Assembly: GCA_016617855.1 (NCBI GenBank)
Contig: JAECUM010001767.1
Coordinates: forward strand, 87,818 to 151,817
From: Megalonaias nervosa
Taxonomy: Eukaryota > Mollusca > Bivalvia > Unionida > Unionidae
Direction: 5' to 3'
DNA length: 64,000 bases
The notes beneath the pieces are model-generated. The model was not told where the DNA came from. It worked only from the letters and a program-made list of their open reading frames with translations, and searched no databases. This document shows, piece after piece, positions 29,101 through 44,100 of the stretch (within the stretch, counting starts at the first letter, position 1; every line of letters begins with the position of its first letter). The position numbers were made by a program, and so were the translations under genes.

Positions 29101-31704
29101 TCAATTAGTAATCTAAGAGTGGCCATGATGGCTATCATAATACCGTATTTTCTTTATGGAACTGGACATCATGCTGACTTGAGCAGAACATTGTCATCTG
29201 TCATCTTGACAACAATTAGTTGTAATAAAAACCTGACATCTTAGGAACACACCGCAGTAAGGATAATCATATTACTTGTTGTTTATTTTTGTATGGATTA
29301 AAGTCAGGTACTTTATTGGCAAGTTGGAACAAATGTCAATCTGTTAAATTTAGACATAAGCAAATATTCATGAGATTTCTTTTTGTAAACCCATGTATAT
29401 GTCCTCATGGCAGGGTAAATTTACTGATTTTTGCACTAATATTCAAGTTTATTGGGTCACATTAGAGAGATGGCCAGACTAGAGGGTGTTTTGTTTAACA
29501 GAAACTCATTGGTGCCATGGGATTCTGGCTGTGTGAAGGAAGAGGCAACTGCTGTTCTGGACCAATGTCTATGAAGATGAAATACCACATTGCACTGATC
29601 TTCTGGATTTTTTCTTTTTAGGCCAGAATGAAATGTGATCCAAGAATATTTGTATATGCATATTGCAGACCTGTTTACCCATCCATATTTTACCGTATTT
29701 GTACGGAATAAAGCCCATCCATACGGTCATTGATATGAAAATACGATTTGAAGTTGCATTTATTAAGTAAGTTTTTTAAATTAATTTTTAAGCCGTTTTT
29801 TATTCCGTTTCCTTTTGTTGTATCATCTCTTCGGTCCGCGTCCACGTCCGCAGTCTGTGCCACATCACTGAGTTTAACATTCTCAACATCCGGTTATTTA
29901 AATAAAGAAAATGCTGCCGGCAAGAAAGCTTCAGCACGAAACTGATGATGAAAATGGAAAGTCTAAACAGAAAGCAGCATTTTCTGCCAGTTTATAATGC
30001 TCTGTGGCCATGCCTTAAACCATCATCAGGAGGAGAACATTTGGTGCTTTGCACTGTTTGCAACTTAGACTTTTCCTGTGCACATGATGGAATGAATGAC
30101 TTCACGGCATGTGGAATCGGAAAATCATGTAAAATTGGAATCTTTAGTGAAGGGAAATAGAAATATTTTGTCAATGATGAAGGGAAAGGAAGTCAGTGAT
30201 CAACACATACTTCAAAAGCAAATAAGACGTGCCGAGGCGATTCTGTGTGAGTTGATCGTAAATATGAATTTGTCATTGAGCACAGCTGACAAGTTAAAAT
30301 GTTACAGATCAGAGATCTTTACTAGTCAATCAGACCATTGAGGCTCTATTGGCCCTGAAGTTAAAACCAAAGAATTTTACCAAAGGGTGGACAGATGACC
30401 AGCTGGATAAGATAAAGAGTGCCAATTATGTCGCCATTAAAAACCCATAGACTAAGCCTTCATTAAAATATTAATTCCAAGTGGATCAGTTTGATATTGT
30501 TGACAAACATTGTACAAAATAATATATGAAGCTCATTTCCATTCTAGTAAATGTTGACAAGCTGATACTAGATTTTATGAAATAAACATGATTTCCTTCA
30601 CCTATCTAGATGAAGTTATTATTTTCTGAGTGGATGGATAGTAACAATGTCATAATGTTTTATATCAAGTCTTCCTTAACCATGTAAATTGTAGAGAATT
30701 GACTTTATTTAAAATGTTATGGATATGTGTGAAGCTGAGAAAACAAATTTTCTAGAGAAAGTAACGGAGGTAAATAACGGAATGAATTTGGGTGTGTGGA
30801 TGTATTCTTTTGGTATTTATCACTATAATATAAACAGGATTTTTAAGTCAATGGTGTTCAATTTGTGCAGATTTTGCCTTGAAACACAGAATTGTCTGAA
30901 TGCCAGCATCTTAACAAACTAGAAGTTATTTACAGAATATTGTATAGTCAGTATGTGTGCAATATTACATAATGGTAATTATAGTGCATTGATAGTGTCT
31001 ACTATTTGTGTGTTGTTTCACAGGTGATGTGTGTTGCATTAAGATGTTAGAAACACTGAATGAAAATACTGACTGCCTTCTAAAAATACTGAGAGACATT
31101 GCTTAAAATACTGACAAGCAAATGTATGGGTAAACAGGTCTGATATTGGAGTATGATAAAAAATGTCAAGGATTTAGATATCATTTAAGTCTTTCTTTTT
31201 TATTTTTTTGTCTCACTGTTCTTGATAGACATAATACAAGAAAAGTATGGATAAGAAAAAGTATTTTTGTTTGCAGAGAAAAAGCAAAGCAAAAATACCA
31301 TACCTAACTTCACGGTAAAGAGAACCTTTACACTGAAGAATACAGGAGAGTTGCCATTCTTTGTACATGGATATAGCATCAACGAGTCACCATGCGAGGG
31401 TTACGGATTTAGAGTCCTGGATTGTGAAGGATTTGAAATGCCTCCAAATATGACCAGAAAAATAGATATAGCGTAAGTACATAGATCTGGACACCCTGTC
31501 TGTTGTGGGAATAAATTCTGTATTTGAAGAAAATCACAACAGACACACACTTATGGTCATGTCATAAATGAACAGAATTGGAAAGCTTTTGTATTGAAAG
31601 TTAAGATTAGCTATTTAAAGCTCATAATGATTCATTTAATCACTCTGATTAAAACGATATTATATTTTTATTCCTCAACAGATTCTTTCTATATTGGTTG
31701 TGAA

Positions 31705-31736
<32 letters not shown>

Positions 31737-34700
31737 CATATTAGCACAACTGCTCAAAGATGGATCTACTTGGAGCCATTAAAATTTACACACTTTATCA
31801 TGGTCATCAGTAGATAACCTTTTTAGCACAAGCAAGCAAACTTCAATTGAGGTAGACTAAGAAATGTGTTTGGTCTGCTTGTATCCATATGTCATATTTT
31901 ATAAAATGAAAAAACAAATTTCACTTGACAAGGCTTATTTAATTGTTGTTTATTTCATAGAGTGATGCCACCAGTAGGTATTTCCAACATTTTCATTTAT
32001 TTAACATCATGTATTATTATTTGCAGTGTGTTCAGAAATATTTTCTAAAGAAAATTTAACAGAATATTTGATTTCTTTCTAAAAGTTGACTTCCATGTGG
32101 TACTTGACACATTCAGCAATAGAATGAGCAATTAATCAATGTTTCATTTACTAACATTATTGTGAATTTCCTTAGGTTAATTAAAGCAGCCTTTTGGGTA
32201 GGGGGTATTTTCTTTCCCCCAAAATGGGATCCACACCTGCTTTTGCATTATATGCGGGTTCACAAGCTATCTGGAAACACTAAAATGAAAGAGTGGCATA
32301 CAAATATGTGATCTGATTAGATTTTCATTTGATTATGGCATTCTTTGCACATTTTTCTTTGTTTTGAATATTTTGGAACTTGGACATTTTGTTCTTTAGT
32401 GAGGGCACACACGTTTTACAGACATATAGTTTCGGTTGTGATCATGGATAAGTTTATATGCAGGACATAAGTCATATTATCATTGAATATTTTAGTGTAA
32501 ATTACTTGCGTCTTTGTTGTTTGATTAAAATTTTGTATCCGATTTTGAAGCATATAATCCATTTTGTGGAGTATTTATAATTTGTGTATCAGGAGACTAG
32601 CATCATTTAGAAACAACTAATTTTATGGATTGATCAGTGGCTGTTTTTAATGACACATAAGCACATGAAATATTCTATTCCATTAATGCATTTTGAGTAA
32701 AACGCCTTGCCCATAGAGACACCACAGCAGCCAACACAGTCTGGTCCAGCATGCTGTTCACTGGTTCTTGATAGTGCCTAATGAATTTGAGAGACTGTGT
32801 ATAATTCATGTGTCCTACTTATCATAAAGTAGAAGTAGAAGTTGTTGGACATAATTTTTATGGCAGCATTAGCAGATAGTGTAATGTGCATGTCATTTGA
32901 ACAATGTTTTCATCATTATCAATATCTAGATTTTGTGTGCAAGTTTCAGAAGTTGATCTCCCATGAATGTACATCATGGTGCAGTTCACAAGGAAGATAT
33001 AGCTTTCGCTGAGTCCTTGTTGAAGAGAGGGCATATTGAGTTACTCAAGTCCCTATTTACTACTTGTTTCCACTCAATCACTTTTGAAATTTGATATAAG
33101 GCTTATTTTGAAGAAGACTTACTGTATACACTCACTTATAAGTCGAGTCAAAGTACAAACAACAAAGATCCTGATCTGCTGTAGACATGGAAATGTGAAA
33201 ACTTAACTTTTCCTACCATGTATACTTGCTTAAAAGATAAGTCCAACTGCAAACTGCAGAAACCAAGATCTGCTCTAGCATAAAGCATGGGCAGATCTGG
33301 GTCTGTGCAGTTTGTTAGGATTAATTGGTAGAACAAACAAGATCGGCACATTATGCTGAAGGCACATTATGCTACGGCAAATCAGGATCTATGGTGTTTG
33401 CAGTTTGACTTACAAATAAGTATATATGATAATGATAGTACTAGAAAATGAAGGACAAAATGACATCAGTTTCAAATGTATTTTTAATTTTGCATCCTGT
33501 CTTTTTATAGGTTTACTCCTGATTTTACCATGTCTAGAATAAGGAGGACCTTGACAATACACACCAGTTTAGGATCTGCATACAATTATACACTGCAAGC
33601 CACGGTGCCCCCTCACACTTTATCCAGATGTGCGGCAGCCCTTCCCAGACCGAACTGGGAACCAGTTCTTTACTACTCCATAGTCTGTGTTATGGCTTTT
33701 CTACTCTTCTCTATTCTGGTTGCCTCATATTTTGAAGCAGATCGCATTTGTGTTGCAGACATTTTACGCAAGAGGGTTATCCTTAGCAGTAGTGGAACAC
33801 AGACCTTCAGTAAAGATAAAGTTTTTGACCTCAGACAAATAGCAGGAATTAGTCAGAGCCCAGTAACAAAGCAGCCTCCGCCAGTAGATAATCCTAGCCC
33901 ACCTCCTCCGCCCCGAATTCAGTTGTCAAGTGGGCATGTAGAGCACAAGATGAAAGAGTCTTTCATTTCATTCTTGGGTGAAACCATAAAGGGAATTTTT
34001 ATGCCAAAATATAGCCACACCCCAAAGAAAAATGGCAGTAACAATAATACGGATGTTAGCTCCTCTGAAAATGAGGATAAAAGCCCCTCTCCATCTGTTA
34101 ATAGCAATCAGGAGAAAACAAACTCTTCGCCTCTGGATTGTGCCATATCAGAGAAATCCATTATTCCACAACGCGTTTCAAAGAAAGTAAAGGCAGCTAA
34201 ACGAGCAAATTTTGGTACTCTTGCTGATCTCTTTTCTCGAACACCCACCAACAGCAATCATCTTCAAGCAGGCCAGAATGAAAAGAAACAAGGCATTAAT
34301 CAGAAACATATTTCTCAGGAGAAAACACGCTTCGACTCCAATCGGGACAAATCATTAAACTCGGCATTAATATTTGAGTCGACTGATAGTGGATTAACTT
34401 CTGAAGCTCCTCAGTCTTATGTCAGGGTTGAAGATCTTGTCAAGCCTGATCAAGGTGGGTAGGATAAAATATGTAATTTTAAGTTTTGTATGTTATGCAT
34501 AACTTCTCATAAATGGCACATTACAAGTGTATATAATTTATGTAACCATTTCGGTCTGAATGTTCACTGTCAGCAACCTCTTCGTAATCAGTTGGAAATT
34601 TTCTGGCCTTTCTATAGAGGCTATCTATATTCACTAAGAAGATATTACTTCTACTTGAATGAGAAAATGAAATGAGATACCGGGTTGCTGATCTTGTGCC

Positions 34701-37700
34701 TTGGTAAAATACATAGTTCTCCTGAAACATTGTTTATAATAAAATTATAGGCAAAAATGTAATTCAGATATGATATCTGCCACCTTGCAAAACATACTAA
34801 ATTCCAGGTGATTTTTTTGCCCATTATTAAATGTGCATTATATGAAACTTGGATGAATTTTTGGCTTGGAGTGATTTTAACACTTACATTCTTGTGGCAT
34901 AATGGTCATTTTGTGTTAACAGATATAGCTTGTATTACTAAAATTAGTATTAAAAAAAAATGCATGGTCTTATTAAAATTAGCATCCGAATAATGTCATG
35001 CTAGTAAATTTTATATCAAGGAGGTGTCATATTAGGTGCATGATCAGCCATGCCAGTTCTCTTCCTTGGATATTGTTTCACAAGTGATGATGCTTGAAAC
35101 AAGTGGAAAATGCTTTTTAAAAAAAATTATAATAATGTCTTAAATAAAGTTTCATATTTTAAAATAAATTCTGTAGCGACATATAAAGAAAAGAAAATTT
35201 ATGAAGATAAGACTATTTTGTGCAGTATGTATGTGATATTTAAAGGGACCATTAATAGCAGTATCTATGGGGGTATATTCTTCTATTTGATGTAATGAAT
35301 GTGATATTAATCCACCGAGTATCCTTCATAATTAGGATTCATTAAGGATGTTTTTATCTTTTTATATCTGAACTGTATGTTTTATACAGCCAACAAAATA
35401 AATCTGAGTACAAGAGATGACCATTGTATAAAAAAATGTGAAATTTTGAACTCAAGAATTGTGCATTTTCTTTTTCTGTAAAATATTTTTAGCTAAACTG
35501 AAGAACAAAAGAAAATCACGAAACAAAGCAGACCAGGAGATCAATTCTCATGAGCGTCTGGTGACCCAGGTATCAAGGGACAGCCAGGATGACCGAGATG
35601 AGATTTCCTCCATAACCACAGAATCGTCAAATGGAGATGGTGAGGAAAAGGTATGTTTATATGTGCTGTGGTCAAGCACACTTGTGCTGCATTTTCTTCA
35701 TAAATTTTAACTGACAATCAGTTTGTTGACTCACAAGTTAGGATAATGGAGTATTGGATATTTCTATTGATCACTAACAGTTTTAGCTGTGCTTTTGTCC
35801 TTTATTTAAAAATTGGCTGTTTTAATTGGGTTAAATATATATTTAGATCTACATAGCATGCTGGAAAATCTGGATAATAAACTTTTTTATATGCCTGTCA
35901 TGAAGCAGAACATTATGATATTAATCTGTTTGATCATCCATCTCTCTGTCACCAGTAATGTTTCTGCAGAATATGTTGAGTTGTCCAGCATCTACGGTTA
36001 CCAAACTTTGTAGATGGCTTGTAATTGGTGTTAGGAAGAACCCTATTGATTTTGGCATGTCACTGTGACTGAAAGAAGAAAATGGTTTCTGCACAATAAC
36101 CATATTTTATAACTATTCACAGTAACCAAACTTTGTGGATGGCTTACACTTGGCTTGAAGAAGCTTATTGATATCAGGGTTAAAGGTCACAGATCAAGGT
36201 AATTGACTGAAAACATAAACATAATTTCAGCCCAATCCAATAACATTAGTTCTACATGTTAGACATGTAGTAAATTTTGTGGATGGGTTGAACTTTGGGT
36301 ATGATTGAAGACTTTGGCTTTGGATCAGAAGGACAAAAGGCAAGGTCATTTAAAAAATAGAAATAGTTTCAGCACATTAACCTGCACAAAATTTTGTGGA
36401 TGACTTATACTTGCAGTAATGAAGAATCTTATTGATTTTGGGGATCAAAAAATCAATGGTCAGGGTCACTGACAAAGAAGGAAAATATGGCTTCAGCAAA
36501 ATATTTAAATTATTTACCATGTACCTTTTCTAAAGTTTAATGATTACTTACACATTGGTTAAGAAAGAAGCCTGTTGATTTATTTTCATCCTTTGTTTAT
36601 TTTCATCTCTTTAATGTTCTTTTATAATTAAATCAAAACTTATTATTTTGACATCATTAGTGAACTCGTTGCATCATCAATATTGATACTTTGAGTGGCT
36701 CATATATTGGTTTGAGAAGCTTAGAGTTATATTAAGCGTTAATTGCCATTACATGTTAATTTGTATATAATTTTTTATTATTAAAACTACATAATACAGA
36801 ATTTTGGTGTGCACAAAATAATTTTTGGTTTAAAATTGTTTTCCTTTTCATAATCAGGTTTTAATGTGCATACACTGTATCATGATTTTCCTTTATATAT
36901 CAACAGAGCTCTAGTGCTAGAGATTCAACACCAGAACCTCTACCACCTCCCAAATCAAAACGGACAAAGAGTAAATCCCGAAATCTGGAACCCCTGATCA
37001 TTCCACCAACTGAAGATGATTTCAGCAACCAAGGTGACTTTGAACTGACCTCAAAATCTCGAGCTCACAAGAGAATCAAAGTCAGTTCCAAGAATACCTT
37101 TGGAGGTGACATTCTGAAGCCAAGGTATGAAAATCGGGCAAATTTGTTTTCCTGATTGTAATGAAGTGTATATGTAAAGCAAAGGAAAAAGACAATATTG
37201 CTGTTGCCAAATTCATGTATGCAGTTTGATAGACCTTGGCCAAAGTGAATAGGTTGTCAGATCTTTCATTAGAATATTTAAAAAAGTCTATTCCACTTCA
37301 TAAAACTAATCCCACTGCAAACTTTCTGCTTTTATAATGTCTGTAAAGTGCATGTCACTGCCTAGCATGAAAATTTAAATTATGTTATATTTATTAAGCA
37401 TATTTGCAGTGGGTGGTATTTTAGTTTTCAAGGGGGCAGTTTTTATAGAGTAGGTATGAATGGACCCCGTACACTGGTGGTGCTCAATTTATGCCAAGTC
37501 GATTTATGAGCTTTCATTTTAATGCCATTTATAATGAAGGAATAGCATTAAATCTGCACCACTGTGCTCATTTTTATGCCATTGCAGGTGCCATGTGTAT
37601 TGACTCGTGCACGAGTCACATATGTGCATTTACATTATTTTTTATTTATGCTATATTGTCAGGAATGCATATAGTTTGTTTCACAATAGTGTCTGTGATA

Positions 37701-40700
37701 AATGACTTTTAGTGAATAAAAATGAGATCAGAACAGTAGTTGTAGTCAAGTGTTATGCCAATGACGCTATGTCATATGCATTATAATTGCATACAAGAGC
37801 AGAGACACTATTAAAAAGTGCATGGCTGCCATTCTGCAACTTTGCCAAGTGCAGTTGGTAACAGATTTTAATAAATAGATAACATTGTAAGCATCTCATC
37901 ACTGAGTGACAATAAAGCCATTTAGTAAACACTTGTTAATGGCAGTTGATCTTGATGTTGATTTCACACATAATCAGTCACTTAGTAAACACTTGTTAGT
38001 AGTGGTTGATCTACAAGTTGAGCTCTTGCATGATCAATGCACTTCTTAATAGCAGTTGATCTATAAGGCTAGCACTTGCATAATCATTTACTTAGTAAGT
38101 AAACACTTGTTACTGGTGATTTATCCAGAGGTCTAGCACTTGCATAATGAGTCACTTAGTAAACACTTGTTTATGGCATTTGATCTAGATATCTAGCATT
38201 TGCATAATCAGTCACTCAGTATACACTTGTTACTGGTGGTTGATCTGCAAGTTTGAGCACTTGCATAATTAGTCTCCTAGTAAGCACTTGTAAACACTTG
38301 TTACTGCCAGTTGATCCAGAAGTTGAGTCTTACACGATGAGGATGAGTTTTTGTTCATATTAATGATTGATATATTCTTTGTTATGCTAATGACATACTG
38401 ACTGCATGATTTTCAGGTACTTGCTTGTTTTGAAATTAAATTTTTGTGGGGATTCTTGCAGTCATGTCTATAATAAACATCGATGGAATAGACTTGAGTC
38501 AATATTCTTCTGAAAGTTCTTACCACCAGTCACTCTTTAATTTACTGTGTTAAATTAAAAGTGAGAATAGTGTTTGAATTTCAGACAGTAATTTCCTTTT
38601 CAAGTACATTATCTGATTATAATATGTTTAGAAAACATCCAAAAGAGGACTTGCCACTACCTTCCATTTTGTGCCTTTCAGCCAGTTTGACTGATCCTTT
38701 AAAGTTTTCTTTTCATCAAGAGAAGTATATGCCTTCTCTTGTCTTACTGAATTTCATTCTTAGGCTACCATTGTAGGTCACAACTGTTCACTTTGTCTAT
38801 ATTTCATACAATAAGCTAAAAGGTACCATCTTAATTGCCAGCCTGTCACTAGTACTTATTCTTCATCCCAATCTTGATCTTTGTGTAAGTCCAGAGCAGT
38901 GGTGACTGAGCGGTTAGCATGCCATACTTGCAACTGACGTGGTGTGTGTTTAAACCCTACCAGTGGATCAACCTTGATCAGCTTTTTTGGTGTGGCCATG
39001 GGCAAGGCACTTGACTTAAATTGCCTCAACACTTAATAATCCACTTGTGTTGCATTCCCATGAAACACAAAACCAAACATATCTTATAAATGATTTTTTC
39101 TTGGTCCACAATCATGCATTCTAAAGAAAGCTTTGCAATGGCATTGATCCTGGTCATTATTTTGATAAAAGATCATACTGTCAGTCAGTCTATATTCTTT
39201 CCACAACATGTTTTTACATAGAAATAACTATGTAAGCACCAGGCTTCTCATTAGCTGTCAGAAGCTGACTCCTTCTACTTTGACACAATATTACTGCTTT
39301 CAGCTTTAATAACACAGTAACATTTTTGTTATATCATTGTACTGTCTTAGCCTTATACTTTTATTTTTTAGCAGGCTACTTCAAAAGATAATGATAAGAG
39401 TGATGCATGTATAGGGTTTAATGGCAGGTAAGCACAATCATGGTTACACAGTATAGAGTAAAGCTTAGGCATCCCCAAAAAGGCATAGAAAACAAGCACA
39501 ATGACAGAAGGTAAAAATTGTTAAAATACATCCCAGTGCATAAAGGTTGTTTCCATTAGTCCCTTCCTACAAGCTGCTGGGAGGTGCATCAGGCCAATTC
39601 TTTATCCTGGAACCTACTGGGAGATCCTTGGAGTGAGATCAGGTCTATTTTAGGCCATTTTTACATCATGGAGCCCAAAGTGGGATCCTAGAATTATCCA
39701 AAATAATTGACATGCTGGAGAGTGCCTCAGGAGTATTCTGTGTCCTGGAACCATCAGGGGATCCTAGTAATTATTGACATGCTGGAAAGTATATTGGGCA
39801 TATTCTCTACATCCTGGAACCTAAAAATTCATTGCGATGTTCATTGTTGCCAGTAGTATGTGTCTGTGTAATGTTGTTTACATGCTACATGTGCTTAAAT
39901 TGGCCTAGGTTTCACTCTGCCAACAAATGGAATCTTTCTGAGGCTGTATGGGGATAAGGCTGTTTATAGGGAAATGGAAACCTGACAAGTGAAAGTTTTT
40001 CACAAACATCTTTGTGAGATGCCCACTCTCAACATGATTGATGACCAGATATTTGGTTCCAAGAGATTGTAAACTTACTTTGCAATATATGGCACCATTG
40101 ATAGACATGGTAAGCATAAAGTTACTTTTTTCCAGCAAAAAATGGAAACATTTATGGCACAATAAATGCATTCCTATCACCAATCACATTGGAAAATGCA
40201 ACAATTGATCAGATTTCATTGCTTTTATTCAAGTTTGTTGATATGCATTATTGAAGTTGCTGCAAAAGGCCAACTTTGGAGGACCAAACAAATGCCTGTT
40301 TTTTAATGTGATGGCAACACTAAAACCTGGCGATAACATCAGATAATTGTAGCACAAAGTATGGGTTGGAACTGCCAGCTTTTCAACATAAATGGTTAGG
40401 TAGCAAAGGATTTGTTAAATTTGGGACCTAGGGCTTCTGTCGACAAATTTGGTAGTAAGAATTGACCATAAGTGATGTCGGTATAAATGGGTAGAACTGT
40501 ACTTGGAGTAGTATGAGAACTCCCATAAAGATTCAGACACCATTAGTATTATCATCAATGCTGGCAGCCTTCTTGCAGAAAACATGGCCTTGCTGGTGTT
40601 ACATAGTGGGGAGACATTTTGACCTTCTTGGAATGGGTGACGCCCTGCACCAAGGAACTGGTTATCAGTAGAATATATGCACTCACAGTGTTCCTTCTAG

Positions 40701-41129
40701 GGTGCAGATTTGCAGGAATATCATGGTTCATGAAATCTGACCTAAACTGAATGAACCAATGTGCCTCACATTTAAATTGAGAGAGGCAAACTTTCTCCAT
40801 TTCAATGTAGGATAGTTTATTTACTTAAAAACCAAAGAAGAGAACAAGTCTGAAGAAAATGAGATACAAACGCAGACACTATGTGTACTTGCTTATAAGT
40901 AGAGTCCAACTGCACAGACCCAGATTTGCCATCACACAATGCACCAGCAGATTCGGGTACATGCAGTTTGTTAGGAGTAGTCAGTAGAAAAAAATGACGT
41001 GCCCTGGTCTGCAGGTACATAATTCTGTGGCAGATCAGGATCTTTATTGTTTACAGTTTAACTCGACTTATAATTGACAGTATATTTCTGTGCTTGTATC
41101 TTGCAGTGAAGTCTTTCAGCAAAACCCCT

Positions 41130-41161
<32 letters not shown>

Positions 41162-44100
41162 AAAAAATTCAAAATAATCGGCTTGTCGAGGCATTTCAAA
41201 CATAATGTTTTTGTGATCCTTTCAAACCTGAAACTATTTACACCTTCCCCAAATGAACTTGTGCCCATACAACACTCCTGCAGGCTGAAAAATATAAAGA
41301 AAGCATGCCCATATGATACCATATAGGCTGAAAAATATACAGAATGCAGGCTTAAAAATATAATGCATGCCCATATGACACTCCTGTAGGCAGAAAAATA
41401 TAAACAAAGCATTTTTTCTTACACTTACATGTGTGGTTATGAGTTGTATAACTGGAATGGTGTAAAAGAGATTTCATTCCTGTGTATTTTTTATCCATGA
41501 CAGAGTTGATCTTTAGAGACTATCTTCAACAGAATTCTGTTCTCATGTTCTCAACTTCATTTTCAAGCCTGACATCAAAAGATTTATTCCTACTTTTATC
41601 TGTTGCTTGTTTGGAAGCACGTTACCTAGGTGGAAATGAAATAGGGAAAAATATTTTACATATGCCACATTTCATATACGGGCAGCCAATATTAAGCTGC
41701 ATTGAAATGTACTGTCTGGTGGAGTGCTCAGATTTGTGTGGAATAGTGAAAACATTTTTGCTGCTTTATTTTAAACAAAGAGATGGTGATAGAGAATCTC
41801 TGATTAAAATGGTATCAGATTTGATCATCGCACCATGGCAGAGCAAGTGCCAGCAATAAAGCTAACATTTGAGAACAACTAAGTGAACTGGCATGGGAAA
41901 TTATTGTACTTAAAAAATGTCAAAGATGTGGATGCTGTGTAAACTGCATGAAACTCAGAAAAAATGCACTTTTAATCTAGGATGCACAAACTATAGGACC
42001 AGTACAATAATAGACTGGCACATAAATTTAGTTGATCATGTGGCAGCAGTATCTCCAGAAGCCCTGAAAAAGGATTTCAAGCCAGTAATTACTGGCTTGA
42101 CTAAATCTTGCTTCTTTTGCGCTTTGTTCTGTAATAGTTTGGCTGAGGAACATGCCGATCTGAGTTGTTTAAAAAGTTCATTCAAAAAGTTTTTGTCTGT
42201 GTTTTTCTTGTTTTCTTGATTGTCTTGTTTTAATTATTTTAAAAGTTAAATAATGTTTACTATATAACTCATTTTTGTACTTGTCATTCTTACCTGTACA
42301 GTTTTTAACATCCTAGCTCTGATGTTATAGCCTCAAGAAAGGAGGTGGCATACAATTATTAGTACTATATACCCATGCTTGATATACATGAACACCATCA
42401 AAAAGGAACATATTTGCAGCTGGCAAATATAATTTTTAAATTGTTGATCAGTCATACAAGCTAAAAAAGTTGTTTAGACAAAATAAATCACACAGTAACC
42501 TTTTGCTTGCCCGTTTTGAGGATGCTGCAATCACTTGAAATATGTTTTTTTGTGTGACCCACATTTCTCAAGTAAGGGGACTAAATTTGTCCCATTGAAT
42601 ATAGAAATTGGCCTGCTTTTAGAAAAGGGATGAAGTTGGTCCTGTCTTGAAAAATCCTACGAGCAAGACTGCACTCTCCTCATGAAAAGAGTGATCAAGT
42701 GCCATAACAACACAACCACACTCGGATCTTACTCCAGACATTTTCAAGATCATAACTATCTCAACTGTCACTTACTGGGCTTCAGACTTCATCATGAATA
42801 ACCTGTAATCAGTTCCCAGTACTGTTCTCAAGGGAGACCTTATAGGCCAGAAGCACATGGTGAGCATCCCTTTGTAGTAAGACACAAAATCCTGTGTTTT
42901 GCTCTTGTTTTGTATGGATTCCTTGTCAACATAGACAATAGCAGATAACTCTTCTATATTCAGGGGTAGTCCATTCATATCAGCTTCCGGAGACAAAGGC
43001 TATGGAGAATGCCTTTAGATTATGGCAGAAGATGTCTGGAAAGAGCACTTTCATTCTTTCCATCACCATGATTGTCATCTCTTTTTGCAGAAGTTGAGAC
43101 AACCCAGTTTCCAGATCTCATATCTGGGATTTTCTTAGGTGGAGCCCATATTCAGGTCCACCACATCCCAATGACACAGAGGTTTCTAGCAGGCTCTCCA
43201 TTCTGATGAAATCAACAATCCATACTGCACTTTTTTTACCAATCACTCTTGGCTGTGTTCCTTGTGATGAGGTGGAATGCCTAGCTTCTGACCCTTGTTT
43301 TTTACAGTCACAGAGCTAATATCTTAGGTACTGATGCCCAAGATGTCCAGAAGAAACATTTCTCAGAACAGGGGGTTGTAAATATAATTGCTTGAACAAA
43401 TGGCCCTTCTCTTCAGTTGGCTGTGAGGAGAAATTTGAGTGTTTTCTGGCAGAGCATATTCTTCCCTCACAACTTTAATACCAGAAGAAGCTAATATTTT
43501 TTTATGCTTGTTGAGAAGGAGTTTAATGGGGTTACTATCCATGATTGGAAAAACATATTGCCATCATGAAAGATAGGATATAAACCAGAACAAGACTTCT
43601 GCACCCTTCCTGTTGGATCTAAACTGTTTATTCTGCCAAGACCCGATTCCCGTTAGTAGGGAATCAGCTCTTTGTCTGTACACTACTGTATTAATTGGAT
43701 GCTTTGTCTTGGGACATCTACAGGACCCATCAGGGTTCTGAAGTGGTTTCTGAAATAAACTGAGCTGAATAGAAGAGGGAGATCACACTTGTTTGCACCA
43801 CTTAATGAAGGAATGGATAGTTCTGCTATTTAGCCTCTGTCATTCTGGATATGATGAGTGATCTGCTCCACCTACAAGCAACTAAGCCAAGTCTAGTTGA
43901 ATTTTCTACACATATCAGCTTGCGAGGTTAGTTTAGTGGCCACAAGCATAGTATTCAAGCACAACCACACCCTATCCGACATTATCTAAGCCATGGAATG
44001 CAGATCTAATATGGCAGTTTCAGATGTTTACCTCATTTTAAAGGCCTGTTTCACATGGTGGGACCCATACAAGCAGCAGAGTAAGCTAACTTTCCAGGTC

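Noticed and set aside
41482..41859. 125-codon open frame as an exon or gene
   Set aside because: No family resemblance; the frame following it is a hAT-like finger remnant, so it is probably transposon debris or chance.
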